DNA from: Owenia fusiformis
Taxonomy: Eukaryota; Annelida; Polychaeta; Sabellida; Oweniidae
Direction of reading: 5' to 3'
Length of the DNA: 64,000 bases
NCBI GenBank assembly: GCA_903813345.2
Contig: CAIIXF020000005.1
Coordinates: 37,141,375 to 37,205,374 of the forward strand
Part shown: positions 49,801-62,097 of the stretch, piece by piece
Numbering within the stretch: position 1 is the first letter of the stretch
Layout: every line of letters starts with the position of its first letter
Notes under the pieces: generated by a model
Told to the model about the DNA's origin: nothing
The model's input: the letters and a program-made list of their open reading frames with translations, nothing else
The model's database searches: none
Translations under genes and position numbers: made by a program

Positions 49801-52726
49801 CTGAGTTCTCCCAATATAGGCCGACCTTGGGAGGCTCTATATTTGGGCAAGAACGAAGGCATATTTCACGTCATAGTGACATAACTGATGTATTACATGC
49901 CATTGTTCCCATGGTTACTTTGTATCAATGACGTGACGTCATGATATTATCATGGTTATTAAAGAAATCTAATATCAAAACGAGGTAGCGGGCTATATCG
50001 GGGTAATCGGGCAATATCGGTGGATATAGCTCGCTAACTTTCCCATTGACTTCCATACAAATGCTTCGCTAGGTATGTAATACATGTATATATAATTTAC
50101 AATTGAAAATAAGACAAATTTTGACTTATTATAATTTCATGTTAAAACACATTCTAACAATAATCTTTGATTCTCACAAACTATAGTTTAGAGAAAATAG
50201 CGTCTCTGTCTTATCTGTCCTTTTTGGAAAAATAGAGACCAAGGTGCGCTTTTATCGTGATGGGTCTCAGTATAATATCTAAAATAGGCACAATTTATAT
50301 GATAGCTTGAAACAAAATATTTTTCAATTTCTTCTCTTATTATTGATTTAAGATTCCATATTGACAAAGTTTTCAATTTTTTCTTTAATTGATTTAATGT
50401 TCCATATTGCCAAGGAAAAGATATGATTAAAGTTGCATTGACCATAACTATGATTGACATAATCTATTGTTTGTCTGCAGCTAATCACATGAAGGATATC
50501 CAGCAGATGAACATAATTCCACAGAGCTGGCTTGTCAAGATTCTAACAGAGCATTACCATGCAGTAAGTGTCTAGTGTTTCTAATTTTGTATTTGTTAAT
50601 AAAAACATACAGGTCCAATTTTCCTCATGGGGTAAGAGCATTCCTCTTTAGACCAGTGAATTTTGAAAGATCTTATTGTGTGGTTGCAATTTAATTTTAT
50701 CTGAATGCAAGGATTTTCAGATTTTCAGCATGTTTCAACTATACAAAGTACACTGATGTATCTCATCAAATTGAAAAGTAATTAGCCTATATTAAATATT
50801 TGAGATGAAGAAATTTTCAACCTCTTTTTAATTTATTTGGATAATAAAATTTTGGAAAAAAAAGTGTCAGCCAAATGTTTCTAAAATTATCACAATCTTA
50901 TGAAAACTTTTGTCTCAATCAGATTGACTTTTTAGTTTGAAATTCAGAAACCTCAACAAATCTCAGAACACAAAGTTATTGTTTGCCACCTTCTACTTTC
51001 AGCTCCAAGGTGGAGGTGATATGTCACTTTTACAGAACTTCAACATGTCAGCTGTGCGTCATGGATTCATCGTTGACAAAGGTCCCCAGTACAACAGCCA
51101 AATTCTCTCTCTTCATGGTTTTCACTTTGAACTTAAGGCTGTTTACCACGATGGCTCCAAAGCAACATATTCTTTCTTTATGCAGGTACAACAAATTAAA
51201 TCTCCATTGTATTCAGTATTCTTAAGCAATCACCCATTTTTAAAAAACAATGGGTATATGAAATTGGGTCAGTTTTGATAATACATGTACAGTAAAACCT
51301 GTCTTAGTGAAAACCTCTCTCTAGTGAAAAGCTGTGCTTAGTGAACACCACTTCAAGAAACATTTTGTTTTGACTCCTGTATAAAATCCCCTGTCCGTAG
51401 TGAACTTCTACCTACAGTGAACACTTTTTGTGGCTCCATAGGTGTTCACTATATACAGGTTTTACTGTAGTTTACGTTTATCTTAGGATTGTTTATATTT
51501 GGTTTTTATTTCAGCGTTTGAGGCCAACAGATCCTGCCCTATCATTCAGACAATGTGAAAGACATACATTTTCAATGCGACCTGATCGAGATGTACGCTA
51601 TTGCATTCTGGTCCAAACCATGCATCAGGGGGAGCATGCGTCCCACAGCACGGGAGTTCAATGTCAGAGATTCGCTCTAGGCTCAAAAACGAGCAAAAGC
51701 AAGGTATAGTTATGCATAACTGATCATGATTGTTTCCATATGGGTTTCTTTGACCTGCTTTGAACCATTAATTTACTATACGTACAGGGTGTTCAAAAAA
51801 AGACGCAACCCAAAGAAATCGCTATATCTTGGAAAATACTAGTCCAATTGTGTTCATTTTTTCAGGAAGGAAAGAAGAGACTGTGTATGTATAGCTCATG
51901 TTGTTAGTTAGTTGTAAAACATGATGCCTTGGACAAATGCTCAAAAGACATTAGTATTGGAAAGATACGAAAAACGCAGTCAGAGACTACTGCCACAGCA
52001 ATAAAACTTTCTAACCATAGTGTTTTAGCTATTCAAATTTGGCACAAATCATCTTCATTCAATATATGATAAATCTGTAGAGTGAAATCAAAATCACTCC
52101 AGGGACTTTACAGTTTTGGTCGAAATGCTTTCAAAACCCAGTCAAACACCCTGGTTCAGCCAGACTTAGGAAGGCATTTTGACCATGACTGTAAAGTCCC
52201 TGGAGTGATTTTTATGAAACTCCCCCAATTCACTACACATTATATGAAGATAGTTTGTGGTGAATCTGAAGTGCCAAAACACCATGGTTAGAAAGTTATT
52301 AGGGTTTATTGCTCTGGCAGTCACCTCTGGTTGCGTTTTTCGTATCTTTCCAATACTAATGTCTTTTGAGCATTTGTCCAAGGCATCATGTTTTACAACT
52401 AACTAACAGCAGGAGCTATACACACATAGTCTCTTCTTTCTTTCCTGAAAAAATGAACACAATTGGATAAGTATTTTCCAAGATATAGCGATTTCTTTGG
52501 GTTGCGTTTTTTTTGAACACCCTGTATATATAGCAAACATAAAAGTTAGCTCTATATCTAAATCTTTATTTCATGATTTGATATCTCAAAAAGCATGCAT
52601 GTATGGATACGTGGCAAATTCATTTTAAATACAATACATGTTAATATAATTTTTCAGGTTTTAACAATAGAGAACCTGGTCCCACCGATTCATGTCTCAT
52701 TTGCAATCCAGTTCCCTCCTTCCTAG
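43811..52726 (+). CDS. BTBD16: BTB/POZ domain-containing protein 16 (BTBD16)
   Basis: Fourteen exons with consistent phases: 43811-43899, 44831-44897, 45879-46035, 46328-46618, 47105-47293, 47815-47955, 48194-48378, 48666-48796, 49149-49268, 49616-49707, 50481-50563, 51003-51185, 51515-51703, 52658-52726; 661 aa. The N-terminus (1-200) is low-complexity with GSTNRWRIPQSLGSDLLG (about 67-84), recognised from BTBD16. From about 202 comes the BTB part, DVLLHCLDMNWELHRPYLQK, then FLSLDIDDPLVTKHALAIAL and LAAAAALGFEQL. A BACK-like helical region follows (YGQEEVVCMCERWLDLNL, YKVVAYWLFLQLNPN), and the C-terminus carries DMSLLQNFNMSAVRHGF and a beta-rich tail ending FAIQFPPS. Its role is unknown; Cullin-3 adaptor activity is only a possibility from the BTB fold. 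The ATG lies in a longer open frame that runs back through the upstream hairpin, so 43811 is chosen as the first in-frame ATG outside it. AATAAA lies at 53711-53716. Confidence 0.85.
44385..44803. mobile_element. Non-autonomous element with about 55-bp terminal inverted repeats
   Basis: GAGGCATCAAAAGATCAATG, then CTAAATAAATCTAGTTT with a G-rich run (44391-44451), is inverted at 44708-44800. An internal fragment TTTTCTATCCGACA repeats part of the end. It lies in BTBD16 intron 1. The open frame at 44372-44620 is inside the element and has no family motif. Confidence 0.65.
45181..45632. repeat. Imperfect minisatellite in BTBD16 intron 2
   Basis: About nine copies of TTCAACTGGTAACATTTT alternate between two forms, one continuing ATAAGGTAACACTTAAA and one continuing TAGTGGTAACAATTAAAA, joined by TTTAAACAATAATATAAT. 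The composite unit is about 110 bases. Confidence 0.8.
49771..50083. mobile_element. Palindromic miniature element, family A, copy 2
   Basis: It matches 15031-15344 almost base for base over its whole length, including the perfect inverted arms starting GTTATGTCACTATGACGTGA and the end GCTAGGTATGTAATAC. It is inserted in BTBD16 intron 10. The near identity of two copies 34 kb apart indicates recent movement. Confidence 0.85.
51290..51467. mobile_element. Pogo/Tigger-like miniature element, copy 2
   Basis: The ends CAGTAAAACCTGTCTTAGTG and CACTATATACAGGTTTTACTG are inverted repeats flanked by TA. The interior has repeated GTGAACACC words. It is 178 bases long and lies in BTBD16 intron 12. Confidence 0.7.
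51787..52526. mobile_element. Tc1/mariner-type hairpin MITE, about 740 bp, in BTBD16 intron 13
   Basis: The ends CAGGGTGTTCAAAAAAAGAC and GTTTTTTTTGAACACCCTG are inverted, flanked by TA on both sides (the target duplication of this superfamily). The arms extend about 280 bases inward (51787-52070 and 52245-52526), sharing TTGGAAAGATACGAAAAACG and AAACATGATGCCTTGGACAA. A further inner pair reads AATCACTCCAGGGACTTTAC and its complement. No transposase frame is present. Confidence 0.8.
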
Positions 52727-53710
52727 TAATATAGAACAGTATTTAGGATAGTGCCAAATTTAGGAGCAATTTGCAATTAGGTTTGAAATACAACCACCAC
52801 AGTACAGCATACACGTATGAACCCATCAAGCAGTATGACAATCAGATATGTCTGACCATCAGTTACATAATATGGAGCTAAAGTTTGTTTTCATCTCGTG
52901 TATGAATCGATATCAATCACATATCATTTATGGACACATTTTGCAGATCATGTATACATGTATGACAATCATATATATCTTAACACGAATTATATTATGG
53001 CCGGAGCTCAAGCAGGTCCTCATTGTGCAGTGTATGATATATCAAGATTTGTTTGCTCCGCACATGGAGCTTAGCACCATATAATTTGGAGTTCAATATG
53101 ATCTGATATTAATAATAGTTGATGCAGTATTATAATACGTAGTTATTAAGTTCAACTAATACCATATAGAATGTATTACTTGTTGAACAGATTTTCCTTT
53201 TTTTATTTTGTTTGTTTTATATGTGACAAATATGTTGCCATATGTGTTGTCTGTTGTATATTTTATTAGTATAGTATTTCATTTTTAAATGTATAACTTT
53301 TAATTTGAATTTTAGTTTGCAATGTATCATAATTTGAAATTTGCAATTTACATGTTCATGTATATGATTTGATGTGTGTGAAATTAGGACTATCGGACAG
53401 TATTATTCAAACAAGGCATTAACATGCAAAATATAACCACTTCCCATTTGTTAAGTGACAGACGCCGACTGACGTTAAAAGAAAAGGAGACCATTACAAT
53501 ATGTCACAACTTTTGGTGGTGACTAGCATATTATTGTATGTACTGTCAAACAGAAATGACTTATCACCTAGCTAGTATGTTTTGAAATTGTTTACTACAA
53601 TGTACAAGACAGAATATTATGGAAGTGTTTTTACCGAATTATTTATCTACAGTGTGTATTTGTGACACTTGTTTGTAAACTTTGCAACATACATGTAGTC
53701 ATTTTATAGA

Positions 53711-53716
53711 AATAAA
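53711..53716 (+). terminator. Polyadenylation signal of BTBD16
   Basis: AATAAA lies 985 bases after the stop at 52724-52726, before the 3' end of the convergent GABA-B-like gene (stop at 54012). Other weaker variants lie between, so the 3' untranslated region may be shorter. Confidence 0.4.
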
Positions 53717-54011
53717 AAAGATAACCATGTATGGTTCAAAATTTCGATTATGTTTTCTTTTCATGTGATTTTTGTCTATCCTATGATATATCGTGAGGAA
53801 GTCTTTGGTATATATATATATAAATATATTTAGTAAGTCTTTATACATTTTTCACCAACCCTGGGCCTACATATAACATAAAGTGATACTGAACTACTAG
53901 ATGCAATCATTGTAAACGTTTCTAGTTGTAATTCTATACGACGGTTCCAGAAGGAAAGTGACTGTGTATATTTTTTATACATTTCAGTCGCATTTTATTT
54001 TCCTTCAGATT

Positions 54012-57000
54012 CTACTGGTTTGTTTTCTTGGATTCTGAGATTTCATTCAGTAATCCATTAATTGGTGAAATCGACCTAGACGTGTCACCTGGATGTTGGT
54101 TTCTCATTGCGAACAAGATCTGAAAATAAATTATACGGATTCTATTAAAAATGATTATCAATAACAACAACGAATTCAGCGTCACATTTTCATCATATTT
54201 TAATTCTAAAAAGCAACATGATGTACTTACAGTACAGAGTATGGCGATTCCAGTGGAAATGGTACAAAGCAGAATAAAACCTCCAGCAACACCATAGTGT
54301 GCGGATGGGTCAGATCCAAGAGTAAGTGTGACAGGAACACCAATCAAGGCAGCAAGAACGGTCACATAAATACAGATTCCAAGATAGTGGTCCATCACAT
54401 ATCCCTTTCCATGGGCAGCCAGCCTGAAAGAACGATACGATATGATACCTATTGTATTATAATTGTATAGTCTAATGTATAACCCATTTGTAGATTTTCA
54501 AAATGACGCTAGACAGACAGTAACGTGTTCAATTGATGTCCTTTCCCGTTGGTACTTGTGCATACATAACTAAACATTAAACATGATTAAGAAATACGAT
54601 GACGTTAAAACAATTTACAAAATGGGCAAAGTTTAGAAGACGTAACTTACCAGGCGGGCCATGTAATGAATGTAGCAACTAACAACACGATTGCTTTATA
54701 CACAATCATCACAATTCTCCAACCATTCATTTTCTCGGAATCACAGACAGTAATTGCTATTTGAAAAATTGTATCTTGACTTTCGTCATACTGAAACACA
54801 ATATGTAACAACAATAATAGACTCAAAAACATAGTCGGAATCGGAGAAACAAAACTATGGTGTAGAGTAACAAGGGACCGAAAGAAACTAAGCCGAAACA
54901 ATGGTCTGAGGTAAAATAAACAGTTTTCAATGCAATATGACAGTTTGACACATCGAATAACATTTCCAATAAAACAATCTGATCATTTGTATCATCCTGA
55001 GGAGGTCATGACAATGGAAAGAACGTCTGATGAACTAGAGCACGTTTGTGTAATGATCCATCAGCAAAAAAAACCAGTACAGAGGCAAGATATGATATAT
55101 TCAATTTCAAATTCAAACTTTCTATGAACATAATGCTTCAAGGTAGTATGGAAATAAGGACATGATTGTATATTTGCCCCACGTTCACATTCTCTATACC
55201 AACCTCTTTCTGGAGGAATTCTGTCTTGATCGTCAGCGGATCAACCACTTGCCATAATATTAATAGTATCATATCTAACAGAAGGCAAGGCACTAATATC
55301 GCACAGTATTTCAACTCTTGTTGTTCCTAAAAAATGAAAAAAATGAAATACGACTGAGACATGACTAGACATCTGATTATGTTAGAGAAAGATACTTCAT
55401 TGAAAACTTTATGTACTCACTGATTTTGTAACATTTTCCTTAGTGTAGAAATGATAAGTGGCAATTGAATTGACTAACATTCCTCCAAGAGCTAATGTAT
55501 AGCCAAATACAAACATCCAGGATGCAGTCTGAAATACAAGCAAATATCGTGTAGAAATAATATAGCACACGAGAAACAAACCCTATACTAAGCAGCCAGA
55601 TTCAAAAATATTGTTCCCTGAAAATATTTTATTCTTTTCACGATCATCTCTAATTTCACTACAATTTATAATGTTTATATTCTATAATATAGGATTATTA
55701 AACGATATATTACTTGGCAAGCACCCTGGTATACACTCGAGCTAGAATCAGAATCATCTACACCCATGAGGATAACTGCTATGTTAAGGACAATACAACC
55801 AAAACACACAATTACTCTAATGATCGGCCAATCGTGCACGATGCCACTGCAAAGGATGAATGGTCTAAGGATTTAAGCCCTCCAGGACTCGGTGTATTGT
55901 GGACTGAATCATTTCTTTGAATGAAGGTGTTGTTTTCAAATCCTTGCATGAGCGCGCAGCGGGAATGAAACAATGCATCAAGTTGTGAGCTTAAATTTTT
56001 TTCACACATTGCAAGATATTTTCCACGAAATCACCTCAAAGTTCATTAAATGAAGGGTCAAGTTGGCAAAGCATCAATTTCAAACTGTATAGTTAAGTTG
56101 TCACCCTGACCATTGCCAGCCATTCAATGAATGACTTCGGGTGTGGTGATTTGTTATATAATGCACTGCAGTTATTTGAAATACTGTGTTCTGATTTGCC
56201 TGAATCGAATACACCTTGTCCAGCTATGTGTGAGTTATATAGTTATCACTGTTCACTCGGATTGATGAGAAGACCATGTGCCGCACACATGCCTTTGAAT
56301 TTGAGCATTATCTACGGAAAATATATACAGGCAAAATTGTTGTTAAAACTGATCATGATGAATTTCTCTGATCCGACTTTATCCAAAAAGGTCAGTTAGC
56401 TATTTTCTATATTTTATATTTGTCCTTTGAACCTCGGGCTATGAATACTATGACTGAACTCTTTATTGACGGTTTATCCTTATTGCTTACCCGTGACTTC
56501 TGTAAATCAACATCAGAATCAGATCAACCAGGCATATTACAATTCCAACAACGGAAATGGTTACGTATATCCCAAACAACACTCTAGACACTCGTAAATA
56601 TGTGTACTCTAGCCTAGGTTCAGAGCTTGGTATGGTATTACCAAATGGTTCCCACATATACTCGGGACTCTTTAAAAGATCAAGAATTTGTGTTGTTCCG
56701 TCAAATATACCAACTGTAACATGTGTTCCATCTGTAAATCACAGCAAATTTATAATGCTCAATTTGTTTGATTACTACCGTATATGCAGATATGATTATA
56801 AATAAATTATGTGAAGAGCTTTTAGTTAGAGGCGTCTAATAAGTTACAGTCATTTTAACTAATTAAGTTCTCTTTTCGCGGGATATATTTGGTGGGCATA
56901 AAATATGGGCCCTACTTTGACACTCGATCTCCGAAACCCTCTCACGCCCTCTTCTTCAAAAGTGTACACCCAAATACCATTATGTCCCAAATATATAGAC

Positions 57001-60000
57001 CGAGTTTAATTTCATCCTAAAATGTCCATTTATGGGACCAAAATCAAAAAAGTGATTTAAAAAGGCACATTCCGGGCCAGAGATTTCAAAAGTATGTCCT
57101 TCCTTGTTTCGCTTGAAGAGGAAAATATATAAAAGCAAAGGGAACTGCGTGCATCGTTGATATACCATCTCCACACTAGTTTTTGGGATTTTCACCCAAA
57201 TATAAATGTGCCGTAAAGATTGGAACGCATTGGTTTTCAATTTATACCACGCAGTTTCGAATATGCATTCCTTGGAACCGCGCGGTTCCAATTTATTCTC
57301 TTCATCAGCGGCGACCCGTACCCCAAAGCCAAATGTAATAATGTATTGTATTTTATTCTTGTATTAAATAAATAAACTATGTCTACCAACGTTCGTCTTC
57401 TTTGATATAAATCCGACTTTGTCCTAAAAGGTCTACGATCAGTTAGCTATTTTCTATATTTTATATTTGAATCTCGGGCTATGAATACTAATAATCTTTA
57501 GACATTCAAATGACAAATGATGTTGTTAATATACTGATCAATTTTCAAGGTCATGGCTTAAGTTGTCTGTGAACATAAAATAATTAGATCGAGTTGATAT
57601 TCGTGGATTTTGGTAATCTAGCTAGATTCATGGAAAACCTACTTCTGACTTGTCGTAAAACTACTTTTTCCAATCTTGATCCTTCTTCAGAAAATCCAAC
57701 TGGCCCCTATAATGATAAAGGTTCTGGTTTTTTAATACTTTTCATGACAATAACAACGAAAGAATTCAGAATCGGAATATTAATTTACTAATTTGCTTAA
57801 ACGTACCGTTGCACCGGTAAATGACAGGGTTTTCATTTCCTCTAGAAATATGTCTGTATAATTTTTGTACTTGTATGTAAACTCCTCTAATGTGTGTGGT
57901 GCTATCCTCTTGATGGAGTTGTTCATGGTGAGCGCCATACTCCATATTACGTCATATCCATACAGACGACTTGCATCCTCTTTTATGACGCCTATTTCAG
58001 ACAACGTTTTGACACTCTGTTGTAAAGAAGACCCGATTATATACTATGATATTATACTAGTATTGTTATATACTAGTATTGTTATAGATGGACAAAGCTG
58101 ATTCAAGTATTTGCAAAATAGAGTTTACGCACATATATAGTAATAAGTGACTTAAATTCGTGGTTTTTGGCCAAAGCTGTCAAATATATTACAAATAAAG
58201 GACAAGCACATACCAAACTAGCTAGGCAGTATTTGAACGTGCAAACAACGAAGAATACGATGTTTACAATATTGGTCGGCAAATGAGATCAGTCAAAGAT
58301 CATAAAATGGGTGTTTTGACCACGTTACTTTTATACAGACTTCATCATTTATAGAATCTCTTATGCTGTTTCGAGGTGCTCTGCTACTTACCTTTCCACC
58401 TATAGTTATTGTGTCAGGGAACTGTTCCAGATATGAAATGGGACTCGTCGCGAACATCCCTTCCACGGAAGTCAATATCTCATCCCACGTGCAGTTGACA
58501 CTACTATACAATTCAAAGTAATCCTTGACACTTTGAGACTTGAAATCAAATAATATATAAAATTAAAAACATAAGATATATTATACTTATGAACAAACAA
58601 ATGGGAGTAGTATGCCAAATGCTCATGAGTTAAAACATAAACTTACATGATGTCTGTTATCTATCCACACATATCCTGGAGCAATCATGTTTTGCATATA
58701 TGCCTATGGGTTTAATAAATATATAGAATTACCCTCTGGTCCAAAAAGTCTATGCGTCGTCATAAAATGCTCATAACTGTTGAGAATGGAAACCATACAA
58801 TTTCATACTTTCAGAGGTTGGTGCCCTATATGTACGAAAGATGTGTCTAAGATTTGGATAAAATATGTGGACTATTGAAAACATTAGAGATCGGCTCTCA
58901 TAGTGACCCCACAAATCACTGCTTCAACTTTTTGGAACTCTTCCTCATTTTTGCTTATTCAATGGATTGAGTTATTAAAAGCCAGAAGTCTTTTAATATC
59001 TCCAAAATGAACTACCAGAGCTTCCATAACGATAGCTATACTATTCAACTGCAGCTGGCAACTTCCAACCGTAACTTGCAACATTAAACCTCCAATTTTT
59101 TTATTCTTTAGACATGAAGTTGTGCAATGCCAACAGTCCAATATATAAGCTTGGTCTGAGAGTTTACATGTAGAAATAGGTTGAATGACGTTATACAGAT
59201 AGTGTAAAACAGAAATGTCTTTTAGCATTTTCAGTGACAATAAAAAAGTAAAGTGGTATTAAATATGAAGATATACGTAAGGTGCCCAAGCCTCCAGTCT
59301 CTGATCTAGCTACTTAAGGTGTATGGAATTAGTAGGGATACTAGTATGCCAGCGATTCTTGATGCCAAAGCTACATCTGGCAATGCAATGGAATGCTAAG
59401 ATGTAAGGGATGTGGACGTCCTAAGTTGATACCGAGTGGTTCTCAACTTGAAAAGACTGAAAGATTGAAACAATAAGGGCGAAAAGACTTTTACTTGTTA
59501 ATTACTTGTGACAATAATTTGGATTGGCAAGTTTTTAATTGATGTATGATGAAGTGCATGATATGAGAAAATGATCCATTGAATTAGCAAAAATGAGGAA
59601 AAATTCCAAGAGAGTCGCAGCAGTGATATATGTGGTCAATATGATTACTGATTTATAGTTTTTTCAATGTTCGATAGCTACATTTTATCCAAATTTTACA
59701 CACATATTTGGTACATATAGGGCGTCAAACCCTGAGAGTATGAAATTGTATGGTTTCCATTATTAGATTTTTTGGACCATAGGGTATATGTTATTTACAT
59801 ATTCAATAAGAGTTTCAAGGGGCTATATACTATATTAGTACTAAGTACTCTATTTAATAAGATCAAGGTCAGGGAAAGGCCTTGGGGTTAAGATGTAAAT
59901 AACGAGATCCTCATAAAAAGTCCATTTCGGATTATCTTTAGACAAACGTTCAGCATGACACCAGACAAGAGGGAAACATTTTGAGAATAGGTATGAGCAC

Positions 60001-61680
60001 CAGTAGCTTCTAGGCCACCTTAACGTGGTTATACAATTTGCAAATTGTTTTCACGTTTCTTCCCCCTCTCACATTTGTCTTATCCTTACCTCACAATACA
60101 GTTTGTAAAACATGATGGGATAGACTTGGAACACAATAATATGCACACCAGACTCCTAAAAAGAAAGATACACTTTACTTGTTCTTATAATTGTATTTTT
60201 ATAGCATAGAGATAAAAATATGATATATGTTATCGTAATATCTACCTTAATAGCTGTAAGTATTTCACTTGGATCATCCTCGTCCTCCACTATGTATAAG
60301 TTAGACACAGTCACATTGCTTCTTATCAGCGTATCTTCCAAATGCTTCGCCAGCTAAAATTATTAATCAATTAAAATATACAGTGAAATTTGTATATCCA
60401 AACACCTAATCTACACACTAATCTAAACAAACATTTTTTCCCGGTCCCATTTTTCCTACCATCGACTCCCATATTAAAAAGCCTTGAAATCTGAGCACTT
60501 CCTTTTTGTTATGATATCATAACTAACCATCAACATTCATTGAGAATGCATTTATATATTTTTTTAAATCCAGAATCTTGGGAATGCAAAAACCTCGAAA
60601 TCGGAACACCTCCTAATAACGATTTTAGCCGATTTTCCAATGGCACTAGATAAGACATGTTTTACTATTTATGTACCATAGTAGCTCAGGCCATCTCAAT
60701 AGAATTGAGTCCATGACCTTTGAAGGGGTATAACTTCTTGTGTTTGATGATTGGTCAGTTAATGTATTGCAACAGGATTGTAACTGTGCCAGCATGACAT
60801 GACACATTTGATAATATGTCGGATAAAGAAAAATATAACTTTTTGATGACTTCTGATGATTTTGAAATTGTTAACGAATTGATACATTTTATAAGTAAAC
60901 TTTTTAATCAGCGTCGGGAGCTATTTGAAAAAGGAAAGATTGTATGATGGTATTTGTGAAACAATGCATGTTTTTTTTTTGTTTTTTTTTTAACTGTATA
61001 ATTATATGTAAATGTCTTGTAATTGATTTTGTGAGGAAACCAAGTGTTTGGTTTGAAACACAATAAAATCTTGAATCTTAAAAAACCCTATAGCCCTTCT
61101 ACATTCTTTAAATATTTACTTTCAACTGAACATTAAAATTCACGAAATATGCCACAGCTTTGAACAAATATGAAGCAAAATGATGAATTGTGCATTTGCG
61201 TCAGTCATACTATGAACGCCCAAAATATCAATATCAGCTGTTCCTGAAATATTTTTTGGATGTCAGAATTTTACTCTATTTTCAAATATCAAATCAGATT
61301 TTGTTAATACTGAAAATTAAAAAAGTTATTTAAGAAAAAGTGACCCTTGAACAATTCTGTCTGGGCTACTATAATCAATATTATATTAACTATACTGTAC
61401 CATGCATGGTGTCAAATGGCGTTGTGCACACAAAACTAGGAATCATGATACTTAATGATATTTAATTTCCATGCTGGAAATGTTCTGTACAATAAAACTT
61501 GAAAAGCTCAGTAGAAATTGTTGCAAATATGGAGGAATAAATATTGCCAGGGGACTTACATCATCAAATCCCAGCTCAGAGATTATCATGACCTTGTTCC
61601 ATTCATTCTCCATGACAAAGTGGGCAACTAGATCGTTGAGACGAGTACCATCCAAAATTAATTTAATGAAATATGGATAT
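54012..61680 (-). CDS. GABA-B-receptor-like class C GPCR (N-terminus beyond right edge)
   Basis: Fourteen minus-strand exons join in phase: 61680-61560, 60353-60246, 60155-60090, 58703-58647, 58538-58392, 58016-57807, 57706-57643, 56731-56491, 55846-55714, 55528-55421, 55326-55204, 54790-54651, 54423-54231, 54119-54012; 605 residues. The first part is the second half of a Venus-flytrap ligand domain: EWNKVMIISE, GVHIIVFQVYPIMFYKLYCE, PGYVWIDNRHH, LYGYDVIWSMALTMNNSIKR, VGFSEEGSRLEKVV and VGIFDGTTQILDLL. Then come seven membrane helices: TM1 VLFGIYVTISVVGIVICLV, TM2 IIRVIVCFGCIVLNIAVILM, TM3 TASWMFVFGYTLALGGMLVN, TM4 with ILWQVVDPL, TM5 KAIVLLVATFITW, TM6 GICIYVTVLAALIGVPVTL and TM7 GFILLCTISTGIAILCTILF. 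The intracellular tail is only about 33 residues with no coiled coil, unlike classical GABBR1 and GABBR2. Ligand unknown; plasma membrane and G-protein coupling are the family expectation. Confidence 0.85.
55890..56240. repeat. Dispersed repeat shared with the transporter flanks
   Basis: Words such as TTGCATGAGCG, GAAACAATGCAT, TTCACACATTGCAAGATATT and, further on, TTATATAATG and ACACCTTGTCCAGCTATG follow the same order as in 19200-20035. The first half also matches about 14440-14560. It lies in a GABA-B-like gene intron, so the block downstream of each transporter copy is itself a mobile repeat. Confidence 0.55.
58731..59787. mobile_element. Element with about 220-bp inverted ends in a GABA-B-like gene intron
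   Basis: The left arm 58731-58965 (ACCCTCTGGTCCAAAAAGTC, AATGGAAACCATACAATTTC) is inverted at 59565-59787 (TGGTTTCCATTATTAGA, TTTTTTGGACCATAGGGTAT). About 600 bases of unrelated AT-rich sequence lie between. No transposase motif was found inside. Confidence 0.7.
60381..60667. mobile_element. Pogo/Tigger-like miniature element, copy 3 (diverged)
   Basis: It begins CAGTGAAATTTGTATATCCA and ends near AGATAAGACATGTTTTACTA, with interior words ATTGACTCCC-like, AAAACCTCGAAAT and CCAATGGCA shared in order with 40801-41280. It lies in the GABA-B-like gene intron between its first two visible exons. Confidence 0.5.
60810..61085 (+). pseudogene. Probable 3' end of a truncated LINE-type retrotransposon
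   Basis: A 46-codon frame at 60810-60947 reads DNMSDKEKYNFLM, then NELIHFISKLFNQRRELFEK before TGA. That pattern of a degenerate Leu-rich run, a helix ending I.K....R and a stop is like the extreme C-terminus of invertebrate non-LTR reverse-transcriptase proteins. About 100 bases later come long T runs, then AATAAAATCTTGAATCTT followed by A-rich sequence (61060-61085). No upstream reverse-transcriptase motif was found, so this would be a 5'-truncated copy. Confidence 0.35.
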
Positions 61681-62097
61681 CTACAAAAAGGTTAAAACGT
61701 AATATAAGCGAGCCATTGACAGGACAAAACATCATCTCTTAGTTATTGCCCCCAAAAGTGTAAAAATCTTACTGATGCCGAACTCCAACAACAAACGCCG
61801 AATTCAAAATATAGTGGGCTGTATAGCAAGGTTGGTCGGGGTCGGGAGCTGGGGATAATTTTATTGCTTAAATATAACCATATCATCATCCTACATTAGA
61901 ATCCACTCAGTCTAACATCAATTTCTGGTGCGAAAGTTGTCATTTTTGAGTGTTACCCCCCTTGACAACAAATTCTTGGGGGTACTATGACAAATGCTTA
62001 TATCTAAAAAAGTATTTATTTGATCATCTTCATTTTTGGCATGGGTAATGGACGGTATGTAAAAGTAAAATTTGAAAAATTCATACAAATCGGGTGA

